This document shows positions 1 through 9,056 of a DNA stretch of 64,000 nt, piece after piece. Each line of letters opens with the position of its first letter. Position 1 is the stretch's first letter. The position numbers and the translations under genes were made by a program. The DNA is from CAZKWG01 sp964615375 (GTDB lineage: Bacteria; Myxococcota_A; UBA796; CAZKWG01). The stretch lies in the NCBI GenBank assembly GCA_964615375.1, contig CAZTOW010000013.1, forward strand, positions 1 to 64,000, written 5' to 3'. Under the pieces are notes generated by a model. The model had not been told where the DNA came from. It saw only the letters and a program-made list of their open reading frames with translations, and did not search any database.

Positions 1-1192
1 CGTTGACGTCCTCGTCCTCGTCGTCGCAGTCGGTCGCGTCCAGCTCGCCCGTGCCCTCGATCTCCTCGCCCGTGCCCGGGTCGAGGGTGGGGCCGTACTC
101 GTCGGCGTAGTCGGCGTCGGCGTAGCCGTCCTGGTCCTGGTCGTAGTCGTCGTCGTCGCCGCAGTCCTGGTCGTAGCCGTCGTACCAGATCTCGTCGGCG
201 CCCGAGTACACGCTGCCGTCCTCGTCGTCGCAGTCGTCGCCGCCGAACTCCTCGCTCAGCTCCCCGTCGCCGTCCAGGTCCCAGCAGCCCTCCTGGCCCA
301 CGCCGAAGGCCTCCAGCGCGCCCTCCTCGTTCGTGCCGATGGCCAGCACGAAGGCGAACAGGATGGTGTCCCCGGCCGCGATGCCGTCCTCCTGGTGCAG
401 GTAGACCATCTGCTGGTCGGAGCTCGCCCCGTCCGGGTCGCCGTCGAAGCCAGCGGCGATGGCGTCGGTGACGTAGACCTCCACCCCGCTCTTGTAGTTG
501 ACCTCCTCCGAGGCCGGGTCGCAGAGGCCCATGGCGATGGTACGGTTGTTCGTCCGCGTGGTCGTCGAGCGGCCCTGGGACTGCGCGTACTCCTGCACGC
601 CGTCGCCGTCGTTGTCCTGGAGGTCGTTTCGGGTGTTGGTGGAATTGAGCGAGCCCGTCGAGTCCGCGGGATCGATGAGGTGCAGGTAGGCGAAGTTCTC
701 GATGTCCTCGTCGGACGTGTTGGTGACCGCGAAGTGGACGAGCACGGCGTACCCGTCCTCGTCCCAGGTCTCGGTCTTGACGACCTCCAGATCGCCGACC
801 TCCCAGATGTACTCGGAGCCCAGGAGCCCGTCGGCGCTGATGTCCGCCGAGGAGATCGTGGTCCAGTCCACGGACGCGCTCGAGCTCTCCAGGCCCTTGA
901 TGTAGCCGGCGTACTCGAAGGTCTCGCCGCCGAGATCATAGGCGAAGGAGCTCGCCAGGAAGGGATCGATCGTGGTCGAGCTGCCCGCGTAGTAGGTGAA
1001 GTCGTACCAGTCGGGCGTCGAGCCCACGTAGCCCAGGATGCCCTCCTCCTCGTCGGGGTCGAAGGCGAGCCCGTCGGCTCCGTAGGCGATCTCCACGCCG
1101 GTGCCGCTGATCAGGAGCGGATCGGCGTGCGCGAGGGTGGGGACCAGCAGCGCCAGCAGCGCGCTCAGGGGGGTGGTACGACTCTGTGGCAT
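1..1192 (-). CDS. Secreted protein with MopE-type Asp/Cys-rich repeats (C-terminus off the window)
   Basis: The frame is open from the ATG at 1192 to the window edge, so the C-terminus is missing. GGAG lies 5 nt before the ATG. The N-terminus is a Sec signal peptide (MPQSRTTPLSALLALLVPTL, cleavage after AHA). The first ~280 residues look like an extracellular beta-rich domain. After that come Asp-rich units of the type DCDDEDGSVYSGADEIWYDG followed by YDQDCGDDDD and DYDQDQDGYADADY. These match the MopE-like putative metal-binding repeat common in secreted proteins of Myxococcota. Such repeats are thought to bind Ca2+ or Cu2+; that role is family knowledge, not shown here. The function of the N-terminal domain is not recognised. 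The next gene upstream on the same strand ends elsewhere, so this is probably a single-gene unit. Confidence 0.85.
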   Translation of the reverse strand, partial: MPQSRTTPLSALLALLVPTLAHADPLLISGTGVEIAYGADGLAFDPDEEEGILGYVGSTPDWYDFTYYAGSSTTIDPFLASSFAYDLGGETFEYAGYIKGLESSSASVDWTTISSADISADGLLGSEYIWEVGDLEVVKTETWDEDGYAVLVHFAVTNTSDEDIENFAYLHLIDPADSTGSLNSTNTRNDLQDNDGDGVQEYAQSQGRSTTTRTNNRTIAMGLCDPASEEVNYKSGVEVYVTDAIAAGFDGDPDGASSDQQMVYLHQEDGIAAGDTILFAFVLAIGTNEEGALEAFGVGQEGCWDLDGDGELSEEFGGDDCDDEDGSVYSGADEIWYDGYDQDCGDDDDYDQDQDGYADADYADEYGPTLDPGTGEEIEGTGELDATDCDDEDEDVN

Positions 1193-1272
1193 GTCAGCTC
1201 CGATTCAGAAGACAAGAGACGGGCGCAGGGGAGGACGCGCGGGACATGCCGGCGCCCTCCCGGGAGTGCAGG

Positions 1273-2928
1273 CTACTCCTGATCCTGCTGGAGGATCTTG
1301 AACTCCACGCGGCGGTTCTCCGCGCGGCCAGCCTCGTCGGCGTTGGACGCGATGGGCACGGTCTCGCCGTAGCCCACGGCCGAGAGCCGCGCGCGGTCCA
1401 CCTTGCCCGTCTTGACGAGGTAGTCCACAACCGCGTCCACGCGGGCCTGGGAGAGCTTCTTGTTGTAGGCGTCGCCGCCCAGATCGTCCGTGTGCCCGCC
1501 GACCTCGATGAGCTTGATCTGCGGGTTGTCGTTGATGATCTTCGCGACCTCGCCGAGCAGGTCGAAGGAGACGGGCTTGATGGTGGCCTTGTCGAAGTCG
1601 AAGTAGACCTTGTCCAGGATCACGATCTCCTTCTTCGTCAGCACCGCCTTCGTCGGGCAGCCGTCGGAGAGCTCCGGGTCGGCGCGCGGATCGATGGGAT
1701 CGTTCGGGCACTTGTCGCGGAAGTCGGGCACCCGATCGCGGTCGGCGTCCGGGCAGCCCTTGGTCTCCACGGGCCCGGGCTCGAGCGGGCAGGCGTCGAC
1801 GACGTCCAGCACGGTGTCCTTGTCGTTGTCCGGGTCGGGGCAGCCGTTGGCGTCCTCGAACTGGTCCATGTCCTCCGGGTCGAGCGGGCAGCGGTCGCTC
1901 ACATCGAGGACGCCGTCCTTGTCGTTGTCCGGGTCGGGGCAGCCGTCGACGTCCTCGAACTGGTCCTTGTCCTCGGGGTCGTCCGGGCAGCGGTCCACGT
2001 CGTCCACGATGCCGTCGGCGTCGCGATCGAAGGGGCCAATGGGAGCGTAGGCCAGCGCCAGCGCCACGCGGAAGTCCGGCGCGCCCACGCCCGCCAGCAG
2101 GCCGGAGCCCAGGCCCAGCGTGCCGACCAGCCCGCCCTCGCCGAGCCAGGTCCCGTAAAGGTGGCCCTCGACGTCCTTCTTGTTCCAGGGATCGAAGCCG
2201 TCCACGAAGGGCAGCAGCGCGGTGAGCTCCGCGCCGGCCAGCACGGTGTCGGTGATCAGGTAGTTCACCCCGACGCCAGTGTTGAGGTTGTTGCCCAGGC
2301 TCAGCGTCTCGTCGATCGCGGCGGCGCGCCCGAGGCCCACCCCGAGGTTCGCGTTCCACCCCAGGGGTCCGGCGAGACCGCCCGCCGCGGCGCGAAGCCC
2401 GCCGGAGAAGCCGCCGTTGGCGACGAAGGCCTCCTCCGAGCCCGTGGGGAGCTCCAGGTAGGGCGCCACGGCGAGGCCGAAGACGCCGTCCTCGTCGCCC
2501 AGCAGCGGCACCGTCGCCCCGAGGCGCAGGTCGCCCAGCGCGAACTGCCCATCGAAGGTCTGGGCGTCCGCGCCCACGCCGAGCTCCTCGGCGACGCGAA
2601 CCACCGGGTAGACCGGGATCTCCAGGTCCAGGCGCGCCTTCCCCAGGAGGTTGTAGCCGCCCATCAGCCGCGTGGAGAGCTGGCTGGCGACCACCTCCTC
2701 CTCGGTGCCGTCCTCGAACTCGACCACCAGCGGGCTGTCCGCGTAGACCAGCGCGCCGCCCGCGTACCAGGTGCGCGCCTCGCCGATGCTCGGCGCGGTG
2801 AGCTGGAGGGTGCCCTGGCGATCGAACAACGAGCCCGAGACGTTGAAGGTGTCGACGTCCTGCGCGTGCGCGCGCGCGCCGCCCATGAGGAGGAGGACGA
2901 CACAGGACCGAAGGAGCAGCTTGTGCAT
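1273..2928 (-). CDS. OmpA-family outer-membrane protein with thrombospondin type-3 repeats
   Basis: I place the start at the ATG at 2928, which gives a signal peptide MHKLLLRSCVVLLLMGGARA cleaved after HAQ; a GTG 12 nt upstream is in frame but adds nothing. The product is about 551 aa. Residues ~25-290 are a predicted beta-rich region resembling an outer-membrane barrel. Residues ~295-415 hold calcium-binding type-3 repeats (DRDADGIVDDVDRCPDDPED and two DxDNDKDGVLDxxDRCP-like units). Residues ~430-550 are an OmpA C-terminal peptidoglycan-binding domain, with VYFDFDKATI, the GHTDDLG motif and the closing NRRVEFKI. The family tethers the outer membrane to peptidoglycan. It is a single-gene unit; the ~240 bp upstream holds its promoter but no hexamers could be fixed with confidence. 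Confidence 0.92.
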   Translation of the reverse strand: MHKLLLRSCVVLLLMGGARAHAQDVDTFNVSGSLFDRQGTLQLTAPSIGEARTWYAGGALVYADSPLVVEFEDGTEEEVVASQLSTRLMGGYNLLGKARLDLEIPVYPVVRVAEELGVGADAQTFDGQFALGDLRLGATVPLLGDEDGVFGLAVAPYLELPTGSEEAFVANGGFSGGLRAAAGGLAGPLGWNANLGVGLGRAAAIDETLSLGNNLNTGVGVNYLITDTVLAGAELTALLPFVDGFDPWNKKDVEGHLYGTWLGEGGLVGTLGLGSGLLAGVGAPDFRVALALAYAPIGPFDRDADGIVDDVDRCPDDPEDKDQFEDVDGCPDPDNDKDGVLDVSDRCPLDPEDMDQFEDANGCPDPDNDKDTVLDVVDACPLEPGPVETKGCPDADRDRVPDFRDKCPNDPIDPRADPELSDGCPTKAVLTKKEIVILDKVYFDFDKATIKPVSFDLLGEVAKIINDNPQIKLIEVGGHTDDLGGDAYNKKLSQARVDAVVDYLVKTGKVDRARLSAVGYGETVPIASNADEAGRAENRRVEFKILQQDQE

Positions 2929-3168
2929 GTCTTTCAACACCTGAGCGAGGCGAGGCGGAGAGGAGGGCGCTCGCGGGCAGCAGCGCCCACGAGCAGACGG
3001 ATTCTAGCGCATTTCATGGACCCCAGCATGAAGGCGGACCCTTCGCGGGGTGTCGCGCGGTGCCAGGATGGCCGTGATCTCCGGCCTCTTCATTTCCGCA
3101 TCCGCAAAATGGCTCGCTCTTCCAGCATTCTTTCACCTTCTGCAAGAGGTCGGTGCGGACCGGTCGCT

Positions 3169-4383
3169 TCAGATGACAAGGGCCTCGCGCGCCGTGAAAG
3201 AGCGACCGACAGAGAAGGGGGCGAGGCTCACCGCGCGCCCGAGCACGTCCACGCTCGGGAGGTCGCGCCCCGCCTCAGCCAGCCGCAGCCCGACCTCGGC
3301 GGCGAAGGGGCCGAACATGGCGCCGTGCCCGGAGTAGCCGACCATGCGCAGGAGGTTGGGCAGCGCCGGGTCGTAGCCCAGGAAGGGGTTGTGGTCGGGG
3401 GTCACGCCGTAGAAGCCCGAGGTGGTGGCGGTGACCCCGGCGAACTCCCCGATGGGCGGCAGGTGCTCGGCCAGCTCCATCCAGGTGGCGAAGGCCTGGC
3501 TCTCCGGGCCGCTGCGGTGGGAGAATTCCGCGTCGATACGGTCCTGGTCCTCGTAGCTGAAGTCCGGCTCGGCGGCCGCGTCGTGGGCGAAGCCGCTCAG
3601 CAGGCTCGCCCCGTTCTCCGGTCGGCAGTAGGCGCCGCCCGGGGTGATGACCAGGGGCATGGCCAGCAGCTCGGCCTCGGTCATGGGGCCGGCGCGCTCC
3701 AGGAACCAGAGGTAGCGCTTGAGCGGCACGACGAGGAGCGGGGTGGCGCCGAGCACCCGCCCGGTCCGCAGCGTCCAGGCGTTGGTGGCGTCCACGAAGA
3801 GATCGGCGCCCCGCCAGGCGCCCCCGGCCAGCACCTCCTGGAGGCGCCCGCCCTGGGATCGGCTCTCCAGGACCGGCGCGTTCTGGACCACCTGCCCGCC
3901 CAGGCGGCGCAGGGCCTCGGCGGCCTCGTTGTAGACGACGGCGGGGTGCAGGAAGCCGTCCGTGGGGCACCAGGTCGCGCCCGTGATCGCCGCGCCGTCC
4001 ACGAAGGGGAAGCGCCGGGCGGTCTCGTCGGGGTCCAGGAGCTCGGCCTCGGTGAGCCCGCAGCGCCGCTGCATCTCCACCCGCGCTGCGGCGGCCTCGG
4101 TGGCGCCCTCGAGCAGGAAGAGGTAGCCGTTCTGGACGATGGGCGCCTCGTCACCGCCTACCAGCTCCTGAAAGCGCCGGTAGAAGTCCACGGAGAAGCG
4201 CATCCCGATCACGGTCTCGGGCGTGGAGAACTGCTGGCGGATCCCGGCGGCGGTGCGGCTGGACGAGCCCGCCCCGACGTGCATCCCCTCCAGCACGGTC
4301 ACACGCCAGCCCGCGCGCGCGAGCCGGTAGCCGGTCAGGGTCCCGATGATGCCCGCGCCGATGACGACCGCGGCTCGTTCCAT
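3169..4383 (-). CDS. FAD-dependent oxidoreductase, DAO / sarcosine oxidase beta-like
   Basis: A 404-aa cytoplasmic flavoprotein. The dinucleotide-binding Rossmann motif VVIGAGIIGTLTGYRLARAG is at residues 6-25, followed by the FAD-contacting glutamate in VLEG. GAGSSSRTAAGIRQQFST is typical of the DAO superfamily subgroup containing sarcosine oxidase beta, glycine oxidase and dimethylglycine dehydrogenase-like enzymes. The C-terminal part has the usual GFYGVTPDHNPFLGYDP and GYSGHGAMFGP elements, the latter contacting FAD. It should oxidise an amine or N-methyl amino acid with FAD; the substrate cannot be read from the sequence. It is divergently transcribed from gpmI with only 59 bp between the start codons. 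No clear Shine-Dalgarno is seen before the ATG. Confidence 0.88.
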   Translation of the reverse strand: MERAAVVIGAGIIGTLTGYRLARAGWRVTVLEGMHVGAGSSSRTAAGIRQQFSTPETVIGMRFSVDFYRRFQELVGGDEAPIVQNGYLFLLEGATEAAAARVEMQRRCGLTEAELLDPDETARRFPFVDGAAITGATWCPTDGFLHPAVVYNEAAEALRRLGGQVVQNAPVLESRSQGGRLQEVLAGGAWRGADLFVDATNAWTLRTGRVLGATPLLVVPLKRYLWFLERAGPMTEAELLAMPLVITPGGAYCRPENGASLLSGFAHDAAAEPDFSYEDQDRIDAEFSHRSGPESQAFATWMELAEHLPPIGEFAGVTATTSGFYGVTPDHNPFLGYDPALPNLLRMVGYSGHGAMFGPFAAEVGLRLAEAGRDLPSVDVLGRAVSLAPFSVGRSFTAREALVI

Positions 4384-4442
4384 GTGCGCTCGCTCGAAGA
4401 GTGGGGGACCATAGTGTATCCGGCCTCGGGTTATGACGGCGC

Positions 4443-6059
4443 ATGCTTCCTCGACCTGTGGTGCTCCTCATCCTCGACGGCGTGGGCTGGGGCCGGCGCG
4501 ACGAGACCGACGCCCTCCACCTCGCGCGCACCCCCCACCTCGACGCGCTGCTCTCCCGCGAGCCGTGGTGCCTGCTGAAGGCGCACGGGACGGCGGTGGG
4601 GATGCCGTCGGACGCCGACATGGGGAATTCGGAGGTCGGCCACAACGCGATGGGCGCTGGGAGGGTCTTCGACCAGGGCGCGCGCCTGGTGAACGAGGCC
4701 ATCCAGAGCGGCCGGATCTGGGCGTCCGAGGCCTGGCAGGACGTGATCCGCGGAGACACCCTGCACCTGCTCGGGCTGGTGAGCGACGGCAACGTCCACA
4801 GCCACGTCCAGCACCTGCTGGCCCTCGTCGATCGCGCCGTGGCCGACGGCGTGCGCCGCCTGCGCGTGCACGTGCTGACCGACGGGCGGGACGTGAGCGC
4901 GCGCTCGGCGCTGACCTGGGTGGAGCCGCTGGAGGCGAAGCTGCGGGAGCTGCCCATCGACGCCGGCGTCGGCAGCGGGGGCGGGCGCATGCACATCACC
5001 ATGGACCGCTACGAGGCGGAGTGGGACATGGTGGACCGGGGCTGGCGCTGCCACGTCGGCGGCGAGGGCCGGCGCTTTGGCTCGGCGACCGAGGCGATCC
5101 AGACCTTCTACGCGGAGGACCCGGCGGTGGACGACCAGTGGCTGCCCGCCTTCGTGGTGGGTGACTACGACGGGATGCGCGACGGCGACGCGGTCGTCCT
5201 CTTCAACTTCCGGGGCGACCGGGCCATCGAGATCACGCGGGCCTTTGAGGAGGGCGAGGAGTTCTCCGCCTTCGAGCGCGCCCCTCGGCCGAACGTGATC
5301 TACGCGGGCATGATGGAGTACGACGGGGACCTGAAGCGGCCGCGCCGCCACCTCGTCTCCCCGCCGGCCATCGACGACACCGTGGGTGAGCGTATGTCGG
5401 CGGCCGGGCTGCGCGTGCTCGCGCTCTCCGAGACGCAGAAATTCGGCCACGTCACGTACTTCTTCAACGGGAACCGCTCCCAGCGCCTGCCCGGGGAGAC
5501 CTGGGTGGAGGTGCCGAGCCCGCTGGGGCCCTTCGATCGCGCCCCGGCCATGGCGGCGCCGGAGGTGGCGCGGCGCGCGGTGGAGGCCATCGCGTCACGC
5601 GACTACGATCACGTCCGCATCAACCTGGCGAACGGCGACATGGTCGGCCACACGGGCGACATGGGCGCCACGATCACGGCGCTGGAGGTGGTGGACGAGG
5701 CGGTCGGCGCCATCGCGGCGGCGACGCGCGCGGCGGGCGGGGTCCTGCTGGTCACCGCCGACCACGGGAACGCCGAGCTGAAGGTAGAGCTGGACAAGAA
5801 GGGTCGGGTCGTGCTGGGCGCGGATGGGCGTCCGAAGCCCAAGACCAGCCATACGCTCAACCCGGTCCCCTTCGCCCTGGTGGACCCCTCGGGGCGCTGG
5901 AGGCTCACCGTGCCGACACGAGACCTGGCGCGCTGGGCCGAACCCTCCGCGGAGACGCCCAGCGCGGGCATCGCGCGCATCGGCGCCACCCTGCTCGCGC
6001 TGTGCGGCCTGCCGGTGCCCGAGAGCTACCTGCCGCCCCTGGTGGAGCGGACCGGCTGA
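4443..6059 (+). CDS. gpmI: 2,3-bisphosphoglycerate-independent phosphoglycerate mutase
   Basis: A 538-aa enzyme interconverting 3-phosphoglycerate and 2-phosphoglycerate in glycolysis and gluconeogenesis in the cytoplasm. It is slightly longer than the usual ~510 aa. The N-terminus VVLLILDGVGWG carries the first metal-binding Asp. PSDADMGNSEVGHNAMGAG at residues ~56-75 contains the nucleophilic serine. VHVLTDGRDV, VGDYDGMRDGDAVVLFNFRGDR and the C-terminal TADHGNAE (metal-binding Asp/His) are all alkaline-phosphatase-superfamily iPGM motifs. All expected metal ligands appear present. The ATG has no Shine-Dalgarno; TTATGA sits 6 nt upstream, so the mRNA may be leaderless. It ends 1 bp before the stop of the converging lipoprotein gene. 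Confidence 0.96.
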   Translation: MLPRPVVLLILDGVGWGRRDETDALHLARTPHLDALLSREPWCLLKAHGTAVGMPSDADMGNSEVGHNAMGAGRVFDQGARLVNEAIQSGRIWASEAWQDVIRGDTLHLLGLVSDGNVHSHVQHLLALVDRAVADGVRRLRVHVLTDGRDVSARSALTWVEPLEAKLRELPIDAGVGSGGGRMHITMDRYEAEWDMVDRGWRCHVGGEGRRFGSATEAIQTFYAEDPAVDDQWLPAFVVGDYDGMRDGDAVVLFNFRGDRAIEITRAFEEGEEFSAFERAPRPNVIYAGMMEYDGDLKRPRRHLVSPPAIDDTVGERMSAAGLRVLALSETQKFGHVTYFFNGNRSQRLPGETWVEVPSPLGPFDRAPAMAAPEVARRAVEAIASRDYDHVRINLANGDMVGHTGDMGATITALEVVDEAVGAIAAATRAAGGVLLVTADHGNAELKVELDKKGRVVLGADGRPKPKTSHTLNPVPFALVDPSGRWRLTVPTRDLARWAEPSAETPSAGIARIGATLLALCGLPVPESYLPPLVERTG

Positions 6060-6060
6060 C

Positions 6061-7653
6061 TCAGTCGCAGTCCACCGGGGAGCCGTAGGTGATGATCACC
6101 TCCTGACCCTCCTCCGGGGCGCCCTCGGTGAAGGTCACCGTGTTGGTAGCCTCGTCGAAGGTCCAGTTCCCGGTCTGGACGGTCCCGTCCACCATGACCA
6201 CGATGCTCGGCTCCCAGGCCGTGTGGGTGAGCTCGAAGGTGTCCTGCTCCACGCTGGCCTCGGCCAGCTCCTCGGCGCTCGCGCCCCAGTCGGAGCACAG
6301 GGAGAGGAAGAGCCCGCCGGTCGCGGCCACCGCCTCGTCGTAGCCGACCCCCGGCTCGGCCGAGTTGCCGCGACCGCTGCATCCGCCCGGCACGTCGCCC
6401 GCGACCGCCGAGATCTTGGTCAGCGAGGTGGAGCCCTTCTTGGCCTGGATGTCGGCGACCAGCGCCTCCCAGTCGCTGCCGCAGCTCACGTCCCAGATGT
6501 CGTCGCAGGCGGACTGATCGGGCTCGTCGGAGACCACGATGATGTGCAGCAGGGCGTCCTCACGCAGGAAGCCGGCGTTGCACTCGCCGCTGTCGGTGTT
6601 CTCCACGCCCATGGCCGCCGGCTTCAACAGCGCCTCCACGTCCACGATCCAGGTGCAGCCGTGGCGCGTGTCGCACTCCTGGGCGGCGTCCTGGAAGATG
6701 CTCTCGTAGCCCGAGGTGTCCGGCGTGAGGATGCCGCCCTGGTTGCAGCCCTCGTCGTTGTTGCCGACGATGATCTGCCAGTCGGTGGTCAGCGTGCCCA
6801 GCGTGGAGATGAAGGTGGAGATGTTGTCCGCCACCGCGCGGGTGTCGTCGTCCATCGACCCGCTCTGGTCGAGGATGAACATGATGTCCGTGGGCGGGTC
6901 GGCGGGCACCGTCCAGGTGTCCTCCCACTCGCCGCCGTACTTGCCGGTGCCGTACTCCGTGCCCGTGCGCGTGCCCATGGGCTCGTTCGAGCTGACCGAG
7001 AGGGCGGCGTCGAAGGTGGTGGCGTCAGTGGGCGCGAAGGTGAAGTCGAGGGCCAGGGACTCCCCGGGCTCCAGCTCGATGGGCAGCGAGTAGCCGGTGT
7101 TCAGCGTGAACGCCTCGCCCTCGAAGTTGATGTCCGTGATCCGCAGGGTCTCGGAGCCCACGCTCTTCAGCTCGATGGTGTTGTCCTTGGTGCAGCCTAC
7201 GTAGGTCTCCCCGAAGTCCAGGGGATCGGGGTCGATCTCCAGCAGAGGAGAGTCGAAGGCCGCGACCAGCTCCACCGCCACGACCTCGTCGTCCGGGTCG
7301 TCCGAGCTCACCAGCGCGTTGGCCTCCGGGGTCCCGCCCGAGGGGATGAAGGCCACGTCCACGTCCCGGCTCTCGCCCGGCGCCAGCACGAAGGCGGTCT
7401 CGTCGGAGACGATGGTGAAGCCCGCGTCCTCCGCGCTGATCGTCACGCTGTCCACGTGCAGATCCTCGGAGCCCACGCTCTCCACCGTGAACGTGCGCAC
7501 CATCGCGTCGTCGGACTCGCCAAACGTGCCGAAGTCCAGGAGCGTCGGAGTGACCTCGATCTCCGGCCCGTAGGCGTCGTCCCCCTCAGTGGTGGACTTG
7601 AAGCCCTGCTCGTTGCAGGCGGCCAGGAGGAGGAGGAGGGACCAGGGGCGCAT
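6061..7653 (-). CDS. Lipoprotein with choice-of-anchor-type repeats and a von Willebrand A domain
   Basis: A 530-aa predicted lipoprotein. The signal MRPWSLLLLLAAC places the lipidated Cys at residue 13. Residues ~30-215 are two Ig-like beta-sandwich units of the ASH/choice-of-anchor D type (LLDFGTFGESDDAMVRTFTV and PLDFGETYVGCTKDNTIELK). Residues ~240-450 are a VWA domain with the MIDAS motif ILDQSGSMDDDTR. The last ~80 residues form a further beta-rich segment. VWA domains bind metal-coordinated protein ligands; a cell-surface adhesion role is inference only. GAGAGG lies just before the ATG as Shine-Dalgarno. It is convergent with gpmI, separated by 1 bp, and a ~160-bp non-coding stretch lies upstream. 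Confidence 0.88.
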   Translation of the reverse strand: MRPWSLLLLLAACNEQGFKSTTEGDDAYGPEIEVTPTLLDFGTFGESDDAMVRTFTVESVGSEDLHVDSVTISAEDAGFTIVSDETAFVLAPGESRDVDVAFIPSGGTPEANALVSSDDPDDEVVAVELVAAFDSPLLEIDPDPLDFGETYVGCTKDNTIELKSVGSETLRITDINFEGEAFTLNTGYSLPIELEPGESLALDFTFAPTDATTFDAALSVSSNEPMGTRTGTEYGTGKYGGEWEDTWTVPADPPTDIMFILDQSGSMDDDTRAVADNISTFISTLGTLTTDWQIIVGNNDEGCNQGGILTPDTSGYESIFQDAAQECDTRHGCTWIVDVEALLKPAAMGVENTDSGECNAGFLREDALLHIIVVSDEPDQSACDDIWDVSCGSDWEALVADIQAKKGSTSLTKISAVAGDVPGGCSGRGNSAEPGVGYDEAVAATGGLFLSLCSDWGASAEELAEASVEQDTFELTHTAWEPSIVVMVDGTVQTGNWTFDEATNTVTFTEGAPEEGQEVIITYGSPVDCD

Positions 7654-7816
7654 TGTGACCTCTCGTGCGGGGGGTCGGGGCGTCGAAGACGCAGAGACTC
7701 CAGGGCTGACGCACCATACCGTGAGTCAGCCCCTCCCCGCTACAGGAGGGCGCGATGAGCGCGTCAGGCACGATCAGAACGCAGATCGCGCCCGAAGGCC
7801 GTCCGCGGCGCGTCGC

Positions 7817-8800
7817 TCAGGTGAGCAGATCCTGGATGGCGGCCCGCTCCTCGAGCAGCTCGTTCGCCGTCGCCTGGATCTTGCCCCGGGCGAAGTCGTC
7901 GTGCTCCAGGCCCTCGACGATCGACCACTTCCCGTCGGCGATGGTGACCGGGTAGGAGAAGATGAGGCCGGCGGGCGCGCCGTACTCCCCGCGGGAGATG
8001 ACGCCCATGCTCACGTAGTCGCCGGGGGCCGTGCCGCGCCACCAGCTCGCCATGTGGTCGATGGCCGCGCTCGCCGCGCTCGCTGCGCTGGAGGCGCCGC
8101 GGGCGTTGATGATGGCCTTGCCGCGGGTCGCCACCGTGGAGAGGAACTCGCCCTTCAGCCAGTCCAGGCCGCAGGCCTCGGACACCGGGCGACCATCCAC
8201 CTCAGCATGCACGAAGTCGGGGAACATCGTGTCCGAGTGGTTTCCCCAGATACCCATGCGGCGCACGGAGCCCGCGCCCACGCCGAGGCGGGTGGCGATC
8301 TGGCTCTTGGCGCGGTTCTCGTCCAGGCGGGTCATGGCGCTGAAGCGCTCCGCCGGGATGTCCCGGGCGGTGTTCATCGCGATGAGACAGTTCGTGTTGC
8401 AGGGGTTCCCCACCACGATGACGCGCACGTCGGAGGCCGCGTGGTCGTTGAGCGCCTTGCCCTGGCCCGTGAAGATGGGGCCGTTGACCCGCATCAGGTC
8501 TGCGCGGTTCATGTCCTTCGTGCGCGGGCGGCTGCCCACCAGGAAGGCCTGGTTCACGCCGTTGAAGGCCACGTTCGGATCATCGGTGATGTCGATGCCG
8601 TCCAGCAGCGGGAAGGCGCTGTCCTGGAGCTCCATCACCACGCCCTCCAGCGCCTTCATGCCGGGCGGGATCTCCAGGAGCTGCAGCCGGATGGGCTGGT
8701 CCTTGCCGAAGCAGTCGCCCGAGGCGAGGCGGAAGAGCAGGGCGTAGCCGATGTTGCCCGCGGCGCCGGTGACGGCGACGCGCAGAGGGGCGGTCTTCAT
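7817..8800 (-). CDS. mdh: Malate dehydrogenase (NAD-dependent)
   Basis: A 327-aa cytoplasmic TCA-cycle enzyme oxidising malate to oxaloacetate. The start at 8800 is fixed by AGGAG 5 nt upstream and by the length match to the family; an upstream in-frame extension is untranslatable filler. VAVTGAAGNIGYALLFRLAS is the NAD-binding motif. VGSRPRTKDMNRADLM, VVVGNPCNTNCLIAMN and TRLDENRAKSQIA are hallmarks of the cytosolic-type MDH group. GIWGNHSDTMFPDF carries the catalytic histidine. The start overlaps the stop of the preceding small membrane protein gene (ATGA). It is thus the last gene of the cytochrome oxidase operon, linking NADH supply to terminal respiration. Confidence 0.96.
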   Translation of the reverse strand: MKTAPLRVAVTGAAGNIGYALLFRLASGDCFGKDQPIRLQLLEIPPGMKALEGVVMELQDSAFPLLDGIDITDDPNVAFNGVNQAFLVGSRPRTKDMNRADLMRVNGPIFTGQGKALNDHAASDVRVIVVGNPCNTNCLIAMNTARDIPAERFSAMTRLDENRAKSQIATRLGVGAGSVRRMGIWGNHSDTMFPDFVHAEVDGRPVSEACGLDWLKGEFLSTVATRGKAIINARGASSAASAASAAIDHMASWWRGTAPGDYVSMGVISRGEYGAPAGLIFSYPVTIADGKWSIVEGLEHDDFARGKIQATANELLEERAAIQDLLT

Positions 8801-9051
8801 GAGATCTCCTGAGGGCGCGAGACGAGCGGCCGGACCTGGACGTCCTCTTCCTGCGCCCGCAAGCGGGCGCGGATGAACATGCCGAAGCCGAAGATGAAAC
8901 CAAGCGGCAGCAGGGACAGCAGGATCGTCGTGTTGAAGTAGGCGGAGCGCGAGGCCGCGCTGGGGTCGATGCAGACGGGGCAGGCGAGCGCGAGCGAGGG
9001 CGCCGCCAGCAGCCCGAACCCGAGGAGCAGCGCGAGCGCGACGCGGAGCAT
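8797..9051 (-). CDS. Small membrane protein with signal peptide, CPVC motif and one TM segment
   Basis: An 84-aa protein starting at the ATG at 9051, 5 nt downstream of the subunit III-like stop, and ending in an ATGA overlap with mdh. Residues 1-23 are a signal peptide ending ALA, followed by CPVCIDPSAASRSAYF. Residues ~43-62 (ILLSLLPLGFIFGFGMFIRA) are a transmembrane helix followed by a basic then acidic cytoplasmic tail. The CxxC lies just outside the membrane. Its position among oxidase genes suggests a role in oxidase assembly or copper/haem delivery, but no family is recognised; that role is inferred from context only. Confidence 0.75.
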   Translation of the reverse strand: MLRVALALLLGFGLLAAPSLALACPVCIDPSAASRSAYFNTTILLSLLPLGFIFGFGMFIRARLRAQEEDVQVRPLVSRPQEIS

Positions 9052-9056
9052 GCGGC

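Noticed and set aside
1186..4578. 1130-codon plus-strand open frame
   Set aside because: It is antisense to the OmpA-like and FAD oxidoreductase genes, which have clear domains; long antisense frames are expected at this GC content.
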